A stretch of 64,000 nt of DNA, from the NCBI RefSeq assembly GCF_003044275.1, contig NZ_PZPL01000001.1, positions 2,976,001 to 3,040,000 on the forward strand. Direction: 5' to 3'. A program made the position numbers and the translations under genes. Source of the DNA: Rathayibacter caricis DSM 15933 (GTDB lineage: Bacteria > Actinomycetota > Actinomycetes > Actinomycetales > Microbacteriaceae). Each line of letters starts with the position of its first letter. Within the stretch, counting starts at the first letter, position 1. Positions 48,312-56,962 of this stretch are shown here, in pieces. The notes beneath the pieces are model-generated. The model ran no database searches and was not told the origin of the DNA. It worked only from the letters and a program-made list of their open reading frames with translations.

Positions 48312-49589
48312 ATGGATCAAGGCAACACCGCCTTCCTTCTCATCGCCGCGGCACTCGTGCTGCTGATGACGCCGGGACTGGCGTTCTTCTACGGCGGTCT
48401 CGTCCGGGCGAAGAGCGTCATCAGCATGATGATGCTCAGCTTCGGAGCGATGGGGCTGATCGGAGTCCTCTGGGTCCTCTACGGCTACGCCATCGCGTTC
48501 GGCAACGGCCCCGCGGGCCCCGCCGGCACCGACACCTTCTTCGGGATCGACGGCTTCCTCGGCATCGACGTCGCGCAGATCGGCCTGCAGGGCCTCTACA
48601 ACGACGCGCTCGGCGAGCAGACCGCGGCCTACCCGACGATCGCGTTCGCGGCGTTCCAGGCCACGTTCGCCATCATCACGGTCGCGCTCATCTCGGGTGC
48701 GATCGCCGACCGCGCGAAGTTCGGCGCCTGGATGGTCTTCGCCGGCGTCTGGGCGACCCTCGTGTACTTCCCGGTCGCCTCCTGGGTCTTCAACTTCACC
48801 CTCGGTGACGAGGGCGTCGTGGACGGAGGCTGGATCGCCTACAACGTCGGAGCGATCGACTTCGCCGGTGGCACCGCGGTGCACATCAACGCCGGTGCGG
48901 CGGCCCTGGCCCTCGCCCTGGTCCTGGGCAAGCGCGTCAACTTCACCAAGGGCGCGCACCAGCCGCACAACCCGCCGTTCGTGCTGCTCGGCGCGGGTCT
49001 CCTCTGGTTCGGCTGGTTCGGCTTCAACGCGGGCTCCGAGCTGGCGGCCGACGGCATCGCTGCGATCGCCTTCCTGAACACCATCGCCGCTCCCGCCGCC
49101 GCGATCCTCGGCTGGCTCGTCGTCGAGAAGATCAAGGACGGCAAGCCCACCTCGATCGGCGCAGCCTCCGGTGCCGTCGCGGGTCTCGTCGCGATCACCC
49201 CCGCGTGCGCCAGCCTGTCGCCGTTCTGGGCGATCGTCCTGGGCATCATCACCGGAGCCGTCTGCGCCCTGGCGATCGACCTGAAGTACCGCCTCGGCTA
49301 CGACGACTCGCTCGACGTGGTCGGTGTCCACCTGGTCGGCGGTCTGATCGGAACGCTCTACATCGGCTTCTTCGGCACCGACGTCGGACTGTTCCTCGGC
49401 GGCGGAGCCGCTCAGCTCGGCGCGCAGGCTCTCGCGGCCTTCACGGTCCTCGCCTACTCCTTCCTGATGACCCTCCTGATCGGCTTCGTGATCCAGAAGA
49501 CCATCGGGTTCCGCGTCAAGAACGAGGACGAGGTCGCCGGCATCGACACCGCGATCCACGGCGAGGCGGGCTACGTCCTCGCGGACTGA
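48312..49589 (+). CDS. amtB: ammonium transporter
   Basis: 425 aa, eleven membrane helices. The AmtB pore signatures are visible: TPGLAFFYGGLVRAKSVIS near the N-terminus, the conserved Asp (residue 183) and His191 in IDFAGGTAVHINAG, and His340 in DVVGVHLVGGLIGT, which are the twin His of the conduction pore. It carries ammonium into the cell for glutamine synthetase. No signal peptide of the long type is seen. No glnK or glnD gene follows, unlike in many actinobacteria, so PII control must come from elsewhere. GlnR-like sites lie upstream; a strong terminator follows. Confidence 0.97.
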   Translation: MDQGNTAFLLIAAALVLLMTPGLAFFYGGLVRAKSVISMMMLSFGAMGLIGVLWVLYGYAIAFGNGPAGPAGTDTFFGIDGFLGIDVAQIGLQGLYNDALGEQTAAYPTIAFAAFQATFAIITVALISGAIADRAKFGAWMVFAGVWATLVYFPVASWVFNFTLGDEGVVDGGWIAYNVGAIDFAGGTAVHINAGAAALALALVLGKRVNFTKGAHQPHNPPFVLLGAGLLWFGWFGFNAGSELAADGIAAIAFLNTIAAPAAAILGWLVVEKIKDGKPTSIGAASGAVAGLVAITPACASLSPFWAIVLGIITGAVCALAIDLKYRLGYDDSLDVVGVHLVGGLIGTLYIGFFGTDVGLFLGGGAAQLGAQALAAFTVLAYSFLMTLLIGFVIQKTIGFRVKNEDEVAGIDTAIHGEAGYVLAD

Positions 49590-49613
49590 CCCCTCCCACC
49601 CGCACCGCACCGC

Positions 49614-49647
49614 ACGGGGTGCCGCTCTTCCGAGAGCGGCACCCCGT
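49614..49647 (+). terminator. terminator hairpin after amtB
   Basis: A perfect 15-base stem, ACGGGGTGCCGCTCT (49614-49628) and AGAGCGGCACCCCGT (49633-49647), with the four-base loop TCCG. It lies 24 bases after the amtB stop and ends 44 bases before the next start. It should stop transcription efficiently. No T-run. Confidence 0.85.
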
Positions 49648-49691
49648 CGCTGTTCCCGCGCCGCGCCGGGGATCCGGGCTAGGGTTCCCGG

Positions 49692-50222
49692 GTGCCCTCC
49701 TCGCGCTCGGTCGTGTCCCTGCTCCTCCGACTCCTCGGCCGCACCGTCGCGCCGCGGGCCGACGCGCAGCCGCCGGCGCAGCGTCCGTTCCTGACGCCGA
49801 CGGCGTCGACTCCGGGAGCGAGCGGAGTCGGCCGGACGGTCGAGATCGACCCGGCCCGCCTGCGCGGAGTGCACGCCGGCTACGCGCCGACCGCCGACGG
49901 CGACCCCGACCCGGGGGAGATCGTCTGGACCTGGGTCCCCTACGAGGAGGACGACGGGCGCGGCAAGGACCGCCCGGTGCTCGTCCTCGCGGTCGAGAAG
50001 GCCGGGACCGTCCTCGCGGTGCGCCTGAGCTCGAAGCAGCACGACGGCTACCTGCCGGTCGGCACGGGGGACTGGGACGCCGAGGGGCGGCCGAGCTGGG
50101 TCGACCCGGAGCGGGTGTTCCGCATCCACCCCGCCGGCATGCGCCGCGAGGGCGCGGTGCTCGAGCGCTCGCGGTTCGACCCGATCGCGAAGGCCGTCTC
50201 GGCGCGCTACGGCTGGCGCTGA
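49692..50222 (+). CDS. PemK/MazF-like protein without a visible antitoxin
   Basis: 176 aa from the GTG at 49692. A membrane-free N-terminal extension of about 75 residues precedes the MazF/PemK-like core: GEIVWTWVPYEEDDGRGKDR, PVLVLAVEKAGTVLAVRLSS and VDPERVFRIHPAGM. The family acts as mRNA-cutting toxins, but this actinobacterial branch is longer and often chromosomally isolated. The key Arg and Thr of classic MazF cannot be assigned with confidence. No small antitoxin gene lies on either side: amtB is upstream and a GDSL hydrolase follows on the other strand. Whether it is toxic is unknown. Confidence 0.7.
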   Translation: MPSSRSVVSLLLRLLGRTVAPRADAQPPAQRPFLTPTASTPGASGVGRTVEIDPARLRGVHAGYAPTADGDPDPGEIVWTWVPYEEDDGRGKDRPVLVLAVEKAGTVLAVRLSSKQHDGYLPVGTGDWDAEGRPSWVDPERVFRIHPAGMRREGAVLERSRFDPIAKAVSARYGWR

Positions 50223-50257
50223 CGGCGCCCGCCCGTTCCGGACGGGGCCACGGCGGC

Positions 50258-51016
50258 TCAGGCCAGAGGATCGATCGGCACGAAGTCCGGGAACTTCGCC
50301 GTGCGGCCGTCGCCGGAGGAGGTGCCGGTCAGGCGCCTGCGCACCCACGGGGCCACGTGCTCGCGGTAGTACTGCGCGGATCCCTGCCGGGCGGCCGGCT
50401 CCGACGGGATGTCCCGCCAGGCGGCGGGCGGGGTCAGCCCGAGCGCCGAGAGGACCTTGGACGCGACGCGGTGGTGCCCGCGCGGTCCCATGTGCAGCCG
50501 GTCCTCCGACCACATCTCGGGACGCTGGAAGGCGGAGTCGTTCCAGTTGTCGGCGACGACGATGTCGTCGCGTCCGCCGATGCGGTCCAGGACCGCGGTG
50601 GTGAGAGCGTCGCCACGGCGCTTGATCATGCGCCCCAGCGGCAGTCGGGCGGAGGGGTCGGCGCCGGCCAGGGCGATCAGCACCACGCCCTCCTCGTCGC
50701 AGCGGCGGAGCACGTGCGCGTACGAATCGGCGATCCTGTCGATGTCGGCGCGGGGGCGGAGCATGTCGTTGCCGCCGCCGTTGAAGGACAGGTGAGTCGG
50801 CTTCAGGGCGAGGGCGGGCTCGAGCTGCTCCTCGACGATGGGCGCGATGAGCCGGCCCCGGATCGCGAGGTTGGCGTAGCCGATCCGCTCGCCGGTCGCC
50901 TCGGCCCAGCCCTGCGCGGCCAGGTCGGCCCAGCCGCGGGTGGTCCCGTCGGGCAGCTCGTCGCCGACGCCCTCGGTGAAGGAGTCGCCGATCGCGACGT
51001 AGCGGACGGCGGTCAT
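50258..51016 (-). CDS. SGNH/GDSL hydrolase
   Basis: 252 aa from the ATG at 51016. The GDSL blocks are present: VAIGDSFTEGVGDELP (Ser in block I), LSFNGGGNDMLRP (Asn in block III) and EDRLHMGPRGHHRVAS (Asp-x2-His in block V). The catalytic triad is therefore complete. It is a likely carbohydrate or lipid esterase. No signal peptide is seen, so it is probably cytosolic. It is convergent with the PemK-like gene. Substrate unknown. Confidence 0.9.
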   Translation of the reverse strand: MTAVRYVAIGDSFTEGVGDELPDGTTRGWADLAAQGWAEATGERIGYANLAIRGRLIAPIVEEQLEPALALKPTHLSFNGGGNDMLRPRADIDRIADSYAHVLRRCDEEGVVLIALAGADPSARLPLGRMIKRRGDALTTAVLDRIGGRDDIVVADNWNDSAFQRPEMWSEDRLHMGPRGHHRVASKVLSALGLTPPAAWRDIPSEPAARQGSAQYYREHVAPWVRRRLTGTSSGDGRTAKFPDFVPIDPLA

Positions 51017-51087
51017 CGGTGTACTCCCCGGCACTGCATCGTCCCACGGTAGCGGGCGGGACGGAGCCCGACCTCGGGGATGGACCG

Positions 51088-51483
51088 TCAGCCCTCCCAG
51101 CCGAGGAGCCAGGTGATGCCGTACCGGTCGCGGACCTGACCGTCGGTCGCTCCCCACGGCTTCGCCCCGAGCGGATCGACGACGGCGCCGCCCTCGGCGA
51201 GCCCCTCGAACCACCGCTCGAGCACCTCCGGTTCCGCGGCTCCGAGGAGCGCGAAGAGGACGCCCTCGAGGTGGAGCGACTCCTCGCCGGTCGCCGCGTC
51301 GGACGCGCCGAGCGCCACCGGGCCGGTGAGCACGCCGTGGGCGATCGCCTCGCCGGGGCCGTCGGTCCGGCCGAACTGCGCGAAGGTGTGCAGGGCGAGC
51401 TCGCCGCCGAAGACGTCGCGATAGAAGCCGAGGGCGGACCGGGCTGTGCCGGGGAAAGCGAGGTAGGGCAGCGGCGCAGTCAT
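51088..51483 (-). CDS. VOC family protein (glyoxalase / PhnB-like)
   Basis: 131 aa from the ATG at 51483. One or two beta-alpha-beta-beta-beta modules of the VOC fold: PYLAFPGTARSALGFYRDVFGGELALHTF at the start is the typical PhnB-like entry. LFALLGAAEPEVLERWFEGL and AKPWGATDGQVRDRYGITWLL close it. The YGITW end is characteristic. Metal-binding residues of true glyoxalases are not evident. Function unknown; often resistance or isomerase-like. It lies alone between the GDSL hydrolase and glutaminase genes. Confidence 0.85.
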   Translation of the reverse strand: MTAPLPYLAFPGTARSALGFYRDVFGGELALHTFAQFGRTDGPGEAIAHGVLTGPVALGASDAATGEESLHLEGVLFALLGAAEPEVLERWFEGLAEGGAVVDPLGAKPWGATDGQVRDRYGITWLLGWEG

Positions 51484-51532
51484 GCGGGCCACCCTAGAGC
51501 GCCGTGCCCGCCCTCGGGAAGCGGCCCGGCAC

Positions 51533-52477
51533 TCAGATGCCGCGGCCGAAGACGTGGAGGTCGAGGTCGGCGCTCAGCCGATCGCTGACCCGGCGGCCGC
51601 GGACGCTGGTGCCGTCGCGGTCCAGGGGCGGGCTCACGACGGCCGCGCCCAGCCGACCGGGGACCGAGAGGACCAGTGCGCCCGACACGCTCGACTTCGC
51701 GGGGATCCCGACCGCGCGCATCCAGCGGCCGGAGCCGTCGTAGACCCCGCAGGTGGCCATCACCGAGAGCACATCGCGCGCGCCCGAGGGAGGGACGACG
51801 CGCTCGCCCGTGACGGGGTTCACTCCGCCGAGGGCGAGAGTGGCGCCCATGACCGCGAGCGCGCGGGTGTCGACGAGAACGGCGCAGGCGCGCGCGTAGG
51901 CCGAGACCGCGTCGTCGGCTCCGACGTGCAGCGTGCCCTCGGCGCGCATGAGGTGCGCGAGGGCGTGGTTGCGATCGCCGAGCAGGTGCTCGTTGCGGGC
52001 GACGGAGTCGTCGATCTCGAGGGGGCGGCCGGCGAACGCCGACAGACCGCGGAGGATGCGCTCGCTCCGCTCGTCGGCGCCGTCGCCGTCGACGAGGGAG
52101 GCGGTGAGCAGCGCGCCCGCGTTCACCATAGGGTTCGGCGGACGGCCGGTCCCGCTCTCGAGCTTGACCGCGTCGAACGCCTCGCCGGTCGGCTCGATGC
52201 CGACCCGCTCGAGTGCGTCACCGCCGGTGTCGAGCAGCGCCAGGGCGAACAGGAACGGCTTCACGGCCGACTGGATGCTGAAGGGCACGTCCGCCTCCTC
52301 GCTGGAACGCACGGAGCCGTCGGGCAGCACGAGGGCGAGGGCGAGCAGGTGCGGGTCGGCGGCGGCGAGCTCGGGGATGCTGTCGTCGACGGCGCCGACC
52401 TCGTCCCCGTCGTCGGCGAGGACCCGGCGGCGCAGCGCGTCGAGGTCGTAGGTGCGGGGATCGGCGGGTGAGCTCAT
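51533..52477 (-). CDS. glsA: glutaminase
   Basis: 314 aa from the ATG at 52477. The serine-dependent glutaminase family: the catalytic Ser-x-x-Lys in FSIQSAVKPFLFALAL, the Tyr and Asn in PPNPMVNAGALL, ARNEHLLGDRNHALAHLM, and the closing block VLSVMATCGVYDGSGRWMR and VGIPAKSSVSGALVLSVPG. It hydrolyses glutamine to glutamate and ammonia. It opposes glutamine synthetase and links to the nitrogen genes glnA and amtB in this window, but it has no GlnR-like site that I could see. It is divergent from the aminotransferase gene. Confidence 0.93.
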   Translation of the reverse strand: MSSPADPRTYDLDALRRRVLADDGDEVGAVDDSIPELAAADPHLLALALVLPDGSVRSSEEADVPFSIQSAVKPFLFALALLDTGGDALERVGIEPTGEAFDAVKLESGTGRPPNPMVNAGALLTASLVDGDGADERSERILRGLSAFAGRPLEIDDSVARNEHLLGDRNHALAHLMRAEGTLHVGADDAVSAYARACAVLVDTRALAVMGATLALGGVNPVTGERVVPPSGARDVLSVMATCGVYDGSGRWMRAVGIPAKSSVSGALVLSVPGRLGAAVVSPPLDRDGTSVRGRRVSDRLSADLDLHVFGRGI

Positions 52478-52553
52478 CCGACCAGCGTGACACGCGCACC
52501 TCGACGCAGCGCCTGAGGGCGATCGGTGGTCACCGGGTGGATACCCTGGCCGG

Positions 52554-53780
52554 ATGAGCACTCCGCGCCCCCTCGAGCAGTCCGCGAAACTCCGGAACGT
52601 CCTCTACGAGATCCGCGGGAAGGCCCTCGTCGAGGCGTCGCGGCTCGAGAGCGAGGGGCACCGCATCCTCAAGCTCAACACCGGCAACCCGGCCGGCTTC
52701 GACTTCGAGGCGCCGCACCAGATCGTGCGCGACATGATCGCCGCGGTTCCGAACGCCCACGGCTACAGCGACAGCCGCGGGATCCTCTCGGCACGCCAGG
52801 CCGTCACCTACCGCTACGAGGAGATCCCGGGCTTCCCGCCGGTCGATCCCGAGTGGGTTTTCCTGGGCAACGGCGTGTCGGAGCTCATCACGATGACGCT
52901 GCAGGCCCTGCTCGACGACGGCGACGAGGTGCTGATCCCGGCGCCCGACTACCCGCTCTGGACGGCGATGACGAGCCTCGCCGGCGGCACGGCGGTGCAC
53001 TACCGCTGCGCGGAGGAGGACGCCTGGCAGCCGGACCTCGAGGACATCCGCTCGAAGATCACGCCGAAGACCAAGGCGATCGTCGTGATCAACCCCAACA
53101 ACCCGACCGGAGCGGTCTACAGCCGCGCGGTGCTGGAGGGGATCGTCGCCGTCGCCCGCGAGCACTCGCTGCTGCTGCTCGCCGACGAGATCTACGACCG
53201 CATCCTCTACGACGACGCGGTGCACATCCCGCTCGCCTCGCTCGCTCCCGACCTGCTCTGCTTGACGTTCAACGGGCTGTCGAAGACGTACCGGGTGGCC
53301 GGCTACCGCTCCGGATGGATGGCGGTCACGGGGCCGCGGGCGCACGCGGAGGGGTTCCTCGAGGGCATCACTCTGCTCGCGTCGACGCGGCTGTGCCCGA
53401 ACGTGCCCGGGCAGTACGCGATCCAGGCGGCGCTGTCGGGCGTGCAGTCGATCGAGGCGCTGGTCGCACCGGAGGGGCGGCTGCACCGCCAGCGGGACGC
53501 CGCGTGGTCGGGGCTCGAGCGGATCCCGGGCGTCTCGTGCGAGCTGCCGCGCGGTGCGCTCTACGCGTTCCCACGGCTGGACCCCGAAGTGCACGACATC
53601 CGCGACGACGGGAGGCTCGTCTACGACCTGCTGATCGCGGAGCACATCCTGCTGGTGCCGGGGACGGGGTTCAACTGGCCGACGCCCGACCACCTCCGCA
53701 TCGTCACCCTCCCCGAGGAGCGGGTGATCTCGGAGGCGATCGAGCGGCTCGGCAACTTCCTGTCGTCGTACCGGCAGTAG
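52554..53780 (+). CDS. PLP-dependent aminotransferase (AlaA-like)
   Basis: 408 aa. Class I/II fold: GNPAGFDFEAPHQI and GNGVSELITMTLQALL for the PLP phosphate cup, INPNNPTGAVYS, DEIYDRILYD with the Asp that contacts the PLP nitrogen, and the Schiff-base Lys in FNGLSKTYRVAGYRSGW. The Arg that binds the substrate carboxylate is in LRIVTL. Most like alanine or aspartate aminotransferases of the AlaA type. It transfers the amino group of an amino acid to 2-oxoglutarate. Divergent from glsA, so the two share a 76-base promoter region. Confidence 0.93.
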   Translation: MSTPRPLEQSAKLRNVLYEIRGKALVEASRLESEGHRILKLNTGNPAGFDFEAPHQIVRDMIAAVPNAHGYSDSRGILSARQAVTYRYEEIPGFPPVDPEWVFLGNGVSELITMTLQALLDDGDEVLIPAPDYPLWTAMTSLAGGTAVHYRCAEEDAWQPDLEDIRSKITPKTKAIVVINPNNPTGAVYSRAVLEGIVAVAREHSLLLLADEIYDRILYDDAVHIPLASLAPDLLCLTFNGLSKTYRVAGYRSGWMAVTGPRAHAEGFLEGITLLASTRLCPNVPGQYAIQAALSGVQSIEALVAPEGRLHRQRDAAWSGLERIPGVSCELPRGALYAFPRLDPEVHDIRDDGRLVYDLLIAEHILLVPGTGFNWPTPDHLRIVTLPEERVISEAIERLGNFLSSYRQ

Positions 53781-53796
53781 TCCCACGCCGGGCGGA

Positions 53797-54450
53797 TCAG
53801 CCCAGGAGTGCGCGCAGGTCCTCCACCGTCCGGCCCTCGAGGGTCGGCCAGAGCACACGATCGGCGCCCTCGGCGAGCGCCACCTGGTGCGGAACCCCGA
53901 CGGCCGCTGCACCCGAGGCGACGGCGGCGGCGAGACCCGTCGGGGAGTCCTCGACGGCCGCGCAGTCCTCGATCGCGACTGCGAGGCGGCGGGCGGCGAG
54001 CAGGTAGGGCTCGGGATCCGGCTTCCCATGGACGACGTCGTCGCCCGTGACGATCTCGGCGAAGGAGACCACCTCGGCCAGCGCCTCGGCGACGATCGAG
54101 GCGAGTCGCCACGACGAGGTGGTCACGATCGCCTGCGGGATCCCCGCGGCCGTGACGGAGCGGAGGAGTTCGCGCGCTCCGGGTCGCCACGCGATGCCCG
54201 CGCGTAGGGCGGCCGCGACGTCGCCCTCGAGCGCGTCCTCGATCGCGGCGTCGTCGAGGGCCACCCCCGCCGCGCGGAGGGCGACGGCGGTCTGCTCCAG
54301 GGTCGATCCGACGAGCGCGAGCGCGTCGGCGTCGCTCCAGACTCCGCCGGAGCGCTCGACCAGGGCGTACTGGGCGGCGATCCAGGCGGGCTCGGAGTCG
54401 ACGAGGGTGCCGTCCATGTCCCAGAGGACGGCGGCGAGCTCCCGACTCAC
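53797..54450 (-). CDS. HAD family hydrolase, phosphatase type
   Basis: 217 aa from the GTG at 54450. The HAD motifs are seen: WDMDGTLVDSEP (the nucleophile Asp and the acid Asp), IVTTSSWRL (Thr), and KPDPEPYLLA with the Lys, then EDSPTGLAAAVASGA (Asp). It is a small-cap type I phosphatase of the beta-phosphoglucomutase / phosphoglycolate branch. The GTG overlaps the stop of the MFS gene (GTGA), so the pair is co-translated. Substrate unknown. Confidence 0.9.
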   Translation of the reverse strand: MSRELAAVLWDMDGTLVDSEPAWIAAQYALVERSGGVWSDADALALVGSTLEQTAVALRAAGVALDDAAIEDALEGDVAAALRAGIAWRPGARELLRSVTAAGIPQAIVTTSSWRLASIVAEALAEVVSFAEIVTGDDVVHGKPDPEPYLLAARRLAVAIEDCAAVEDSPTGLAAAVASGAAAVGVPHQVALAEGADRVLWPTLEGRTVEDLRALLG

Positions 54451-55661
54451 TGCGCGGCCTCCCCGCGGGAGCGGCGCGTACTCAGCACGGGGGAGAGGAC
54501 GACCGCCAGGACCGCCGCGAGCGGGACGACGGCCAGGCCGGCGCGCAGGCCCGCGCTGTCGGCGATCAATCCGACGAGCGGCGGCGACAGGAGGAAGCCG
54601 AGCCGCATGAGCCACGAGACGAGAGTCACTCCGGTGCCGGCGCGCAGCCCCGGGATCTCATCGGCCTCGTGCATCGCGGCGGGGACGGTCGTCGCGAGAC
54701 CGAAGCCGGCGGCGGCGAAGCCGAGGATCGTGCCGGGGACCGAGGGGAGCAGGAGAGCGAGACCCATCCCGATCCCGGCGATCGCTCCTCCGGTGCGCAC
54801 CACGGCCCGCTGACCGAAGCGGTCGACCAGGCGGTCTCCCTGGATCCGGCCGACGAACTGGGCGCCGACGAGGGCCACGAAGCCGTACGCGGCGACCGGG
54901 GCGCTCGCTCCGAGATCGGCGGACAGGTAGAGGGCCGCCCAGGTCGATCCCGCGTCCTCGACGAGCGTGCCCGCTATCGCCACGCCGACCAGCGCGGCGA
55001 GGACGAGGGCGACCCGCGCGCCGACGCGGGCCCGCGGAGTGCGGTCGCCGGCCACGGGATCCGGTCGGGCCTCGTCGTCGCGGCCCGGCAGGCAGAACCG
55101 CAGCGCGGCCAGCGCCACGATCGCGAAGAAGGTCCCGGAGAGCACGAGGTGGAGGGAGCGGGGCACGCCGAGCGCGAGGGCGCCGGCCGCCATCGAACCG
55201 CCGAGCACCGCTCCGATCGACCACACCGCGTGGAAGGAGTTGATGATGGAGCGGCCGTAGCGGCGCTGGACCCGCAGTCCATGGGTGTTCTGCGCCACGT
55301 CGGTGATCGCATCGGTCGCACCGGCCAGGAGGAGCGCTGCGGCGAAGGCGAGCAGGGTCGGTGAGAAGCCGGCGACCATCGTGCCGATCGCGGTCAGGAC
55401 GGTGCCGGCCACGGCCGCGCGGCCGCTCCCGAAGCGCCGGATCACGGAGGCGGAGGCGAGGCCGGCGAGGACCGCACCGGTCGGGAAGGCGGCGATCGCG
55501 ACTCCGTACGCCGCGTTGTCGAGCAGGAGGTCGGACTTGATCTCGGGGAGGCGCGGCACGAGGTTGGCGAACAGCGCGCCGTTGGTGAGGAACAGGGCGG
55601 CGACGGCACCGCGGGCGCGGCGGGCCTCCCTGGTCGGAGGAGCGGAGTCGGGAGCAGGCAT
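54447..55661 (-). CDS. MFS transporter
   Basis: 404 aa from the ATG at 55661. Twelve membrane helices in two halves: GAVAALFLTNGALFANLVPR at the N-terminus, an AGLASASVIRRFGSGR loop after helix 2, AALLLAGATDAITDVAQN, and so on. It resembles FucP/YbjJ-type carriers of the DHA or sugar branch; the substrate is unknown. It is divergent from a TetR gene with palindromic sites between, so it is probably repressed by that regulator, and is co-translated with the HAD phosphatase. This layout is common for efflux or uptake of a small metabolite that is the TetR ligand. Confidence 0.88.
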   Translation of the reverse strand: MPAPDSAPPTREARRARGAVAALFLTNGALFANLVPRLPEIKSDLLLDNAAYGVAIAAFPTGAVLAGLASASVIRRFGSGRAAVAGTVLTAIGTMVAGFSPTLLAFAAALLLAGATDAITDVAQNTHGLRVQRRYGRSIINSFHAVWSIGAVLGGSMAAGALALGVPRSLHLVLSGTFFAIVALAALRFCLPGRDDEARPDPVAGDRTPRARVGARVALVLAALVGVAIAGTLVEDAGSTWAALYLSADLGASAPVAAYGFVALVGAQFVGRIQGDRLVDRFGQRAVVRTGGAIAGIGMGLALLLPSVPGTILGFAAAGFGLATTVPAAMHEADEIPGLRAGTGVTLVSWLMRLGFLLSPPLVGLIADSAGLRAGLAVVPLAAVLAVVLSPVLSTRRSRGEAAQ

Positions 55662-55700
55662 GCGTACGAACGTACACGTCATGTGTACGATCGTGCACAT
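55662..55700. promoter_or_regulatory. palindromic operator region between MFS and TetR genes
   Basis: Overlapping palindromes: GTACG-AA-CGTAC (55664-55675), GTACAC-N5-GTGTAC (55672-55688) and a 20-base near-palindrome at 55681-55700 (arms ATGTGTACGA and TCGTGCACAT, 9 of 10 paired positions). They lie directly before the MFS start and about 85-120 bases before the TetR start. Such sites fit binding of a TetR dimer that represses the MFS gene and perhaps itself. Confidence 0.65.
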
Positions 55701-55784
55701 GGAGTGCTTCGCAGAAGACGATCGGACGGACCGGCGAACGCCTGCCGGCTCTCCGCGTGCGGTCGGCGACCCGGAGGCCGACCG

Positions 55785-56345
55785 GTGACCGGGGAGGACC
55801 GGGTGCGCGCGGTCCGGCGCACCGACCCGCACCGGCGCGATCGGATCATCGACGCCTGCCTCGACGTGATCGCGGAGGTCGGCGTCTCCGGGACGTCCCA
55901 CCGGCGCGTGGCCGCGGCCGCCGATGTCCCGCTCGGCTCGATGACCTACCACTTCGCCGGGATGGACGAGCTGCTGCACGCCGCGTTCGCGCGCTTCTCC
56001 GACTCGGTGGCGGCGCAGGCGCAGCGCCGGATGGACGGCGCCTCGACGCGGGACGAGGCGCGGCAGGCACTGGTCGACCTGGTCGTGCACGACGTCTTCG
56101 GCAGCCAGCGCGAACTCGTGCTGACGCACGAGCTGTACACGCTCGCCTCCCGGCAGCCCGAGTTCCGCGCTCTGACCCACCGCTGGATGGCACGGACCCG
56201 CGCGGCGCTCGAGCAGCACTTCGATCCCGCGACCGCGCGGATGCTCGACGCGCTGATGGAGGGGCTGACGATCCACCGGGCGCTCGACGACGAACCGGCG
56301 GACGACGCCCTGGTGGCGGAGGCGGTGCGGCGCCTCCTCGCCTGA
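55785..56345 (+). CDS. TetR family regulator
   Basis: 186 aa from the GTG at 55785. The N-terminal helix-turn-helix (HRRDRIIDACLDVIAEVGVS, then HRRVAAAADVPLGSMTYHFAG) is a clear TetR DNA-binding domain. The C-terminal all-helical ligand domain holds HELYTLASRQPEFRALTHRW. It is divergent from the MFS gene and the palindromic region lies between them, so it probably represses the MFS-HAD operon and responds to the transported compound. Ligand unknown. Confidence 0.92.
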   Translation: MTGEDRVRAVRRTDPHRRDRIIDACLDVIAEVGVSGTSHRRVAAAADVPLGSMTYHFAGMDELLHAAFARFSDSVAAQAQRRMDGASTRDEARQALVDLVVHDVFGSQRELVLTHELYTLASRQPEFRALTHRWMARTRAALEQHFDPATARMLDALMEGLTIHRALDDEPADDALVAEAVRRLLA

Positions 56346-56491
56346 CGCCGTCAGGGACGCCGCTGAGCTTCCCTTCGGCGCGGGGCACGTCGGTGACGCT
56401 GGTCGATCCCCTCCGTCGTCCTCAGCACGGCTCCTCCGATCCTGCGGCACCGGAGTAGCATCGGCCCGTTCCCGCCGACGAGAGGACCGCC

Positions 56492-56926
56492 ATGACCCCG
56501 AGCGACGAGATCGACGCGCTGATCGCCCGCACCCCCGACTGGCGCGGGGAGGTGCTCGCGGAGCTGCGCCGAGTCGTCCTCGCCGCCGAGCCCGGCATCG
56601 TCGAGGAGTGGAAGTGGATGGGATCGCCCGTGTGGGAGCTCGACGGGATCCTCTGCGTCGGCGACGTCTTTAAGGCCAAGGTCAAGCTCGGCTTCCTCTA
56701 CGGGGCCTCGCTGCCCGATCCGCACGGGATCTTCAACGGCGAGCTGGGCGGCAACCAGCGCCGCTCGGTCGAGTTCGGCGAGGGCGACACGGTCGACGCG
56801 GAGGCGCTCGCCGAGCTCGTCCGCGAAGCCGTGGCGCTCAACCGGCGGAAGGTCGCCGAGCGCGCGGCCGCGAAGGTCGCGAAGCGGGAGGCTGCCAAGG
56901 CCGCCCGGGCGGCCGCGAAGGGCTGA
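56492..56926 (+). CDS. DUF1801 family protein
   Basis: 144 aa. DUF1801 pattern: IDALIARTPDWRGEVLAELR and the conserved EEWKWMGSPVWELDGIL, FKAKVKLGFLYG near the middle, then a long Ala/Lys/Arg-rich C-terminal helix (VAERAAAKVAKREAAKAAR) that may bind nucleic acid. Small soluble protein of unknown function; the fold resembles the FraC/YdhG iron-binding-like family. The ATG at 56492 is preceded by GAGAGGA. It stands alone between the TetR and DUF4287 genes. Confidence 0.88.
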   Translation: MTPSDEIDALIARTPDWRGEVLAELRRVVLAAEPGIVEEWKWMGSPVWELDGILCVGDVFKAKVKLGFLYGASLPDPHGIFNGELGGNQRRSVEFGEGDTVDAEALAELVREAVALNRRKVAERAAAKVAKREAAKAARAAAKG

Positions 56927-56962
56927 TCCGGCCGCGCACGTTCGGTCGCCGCCGAGCCCGGA

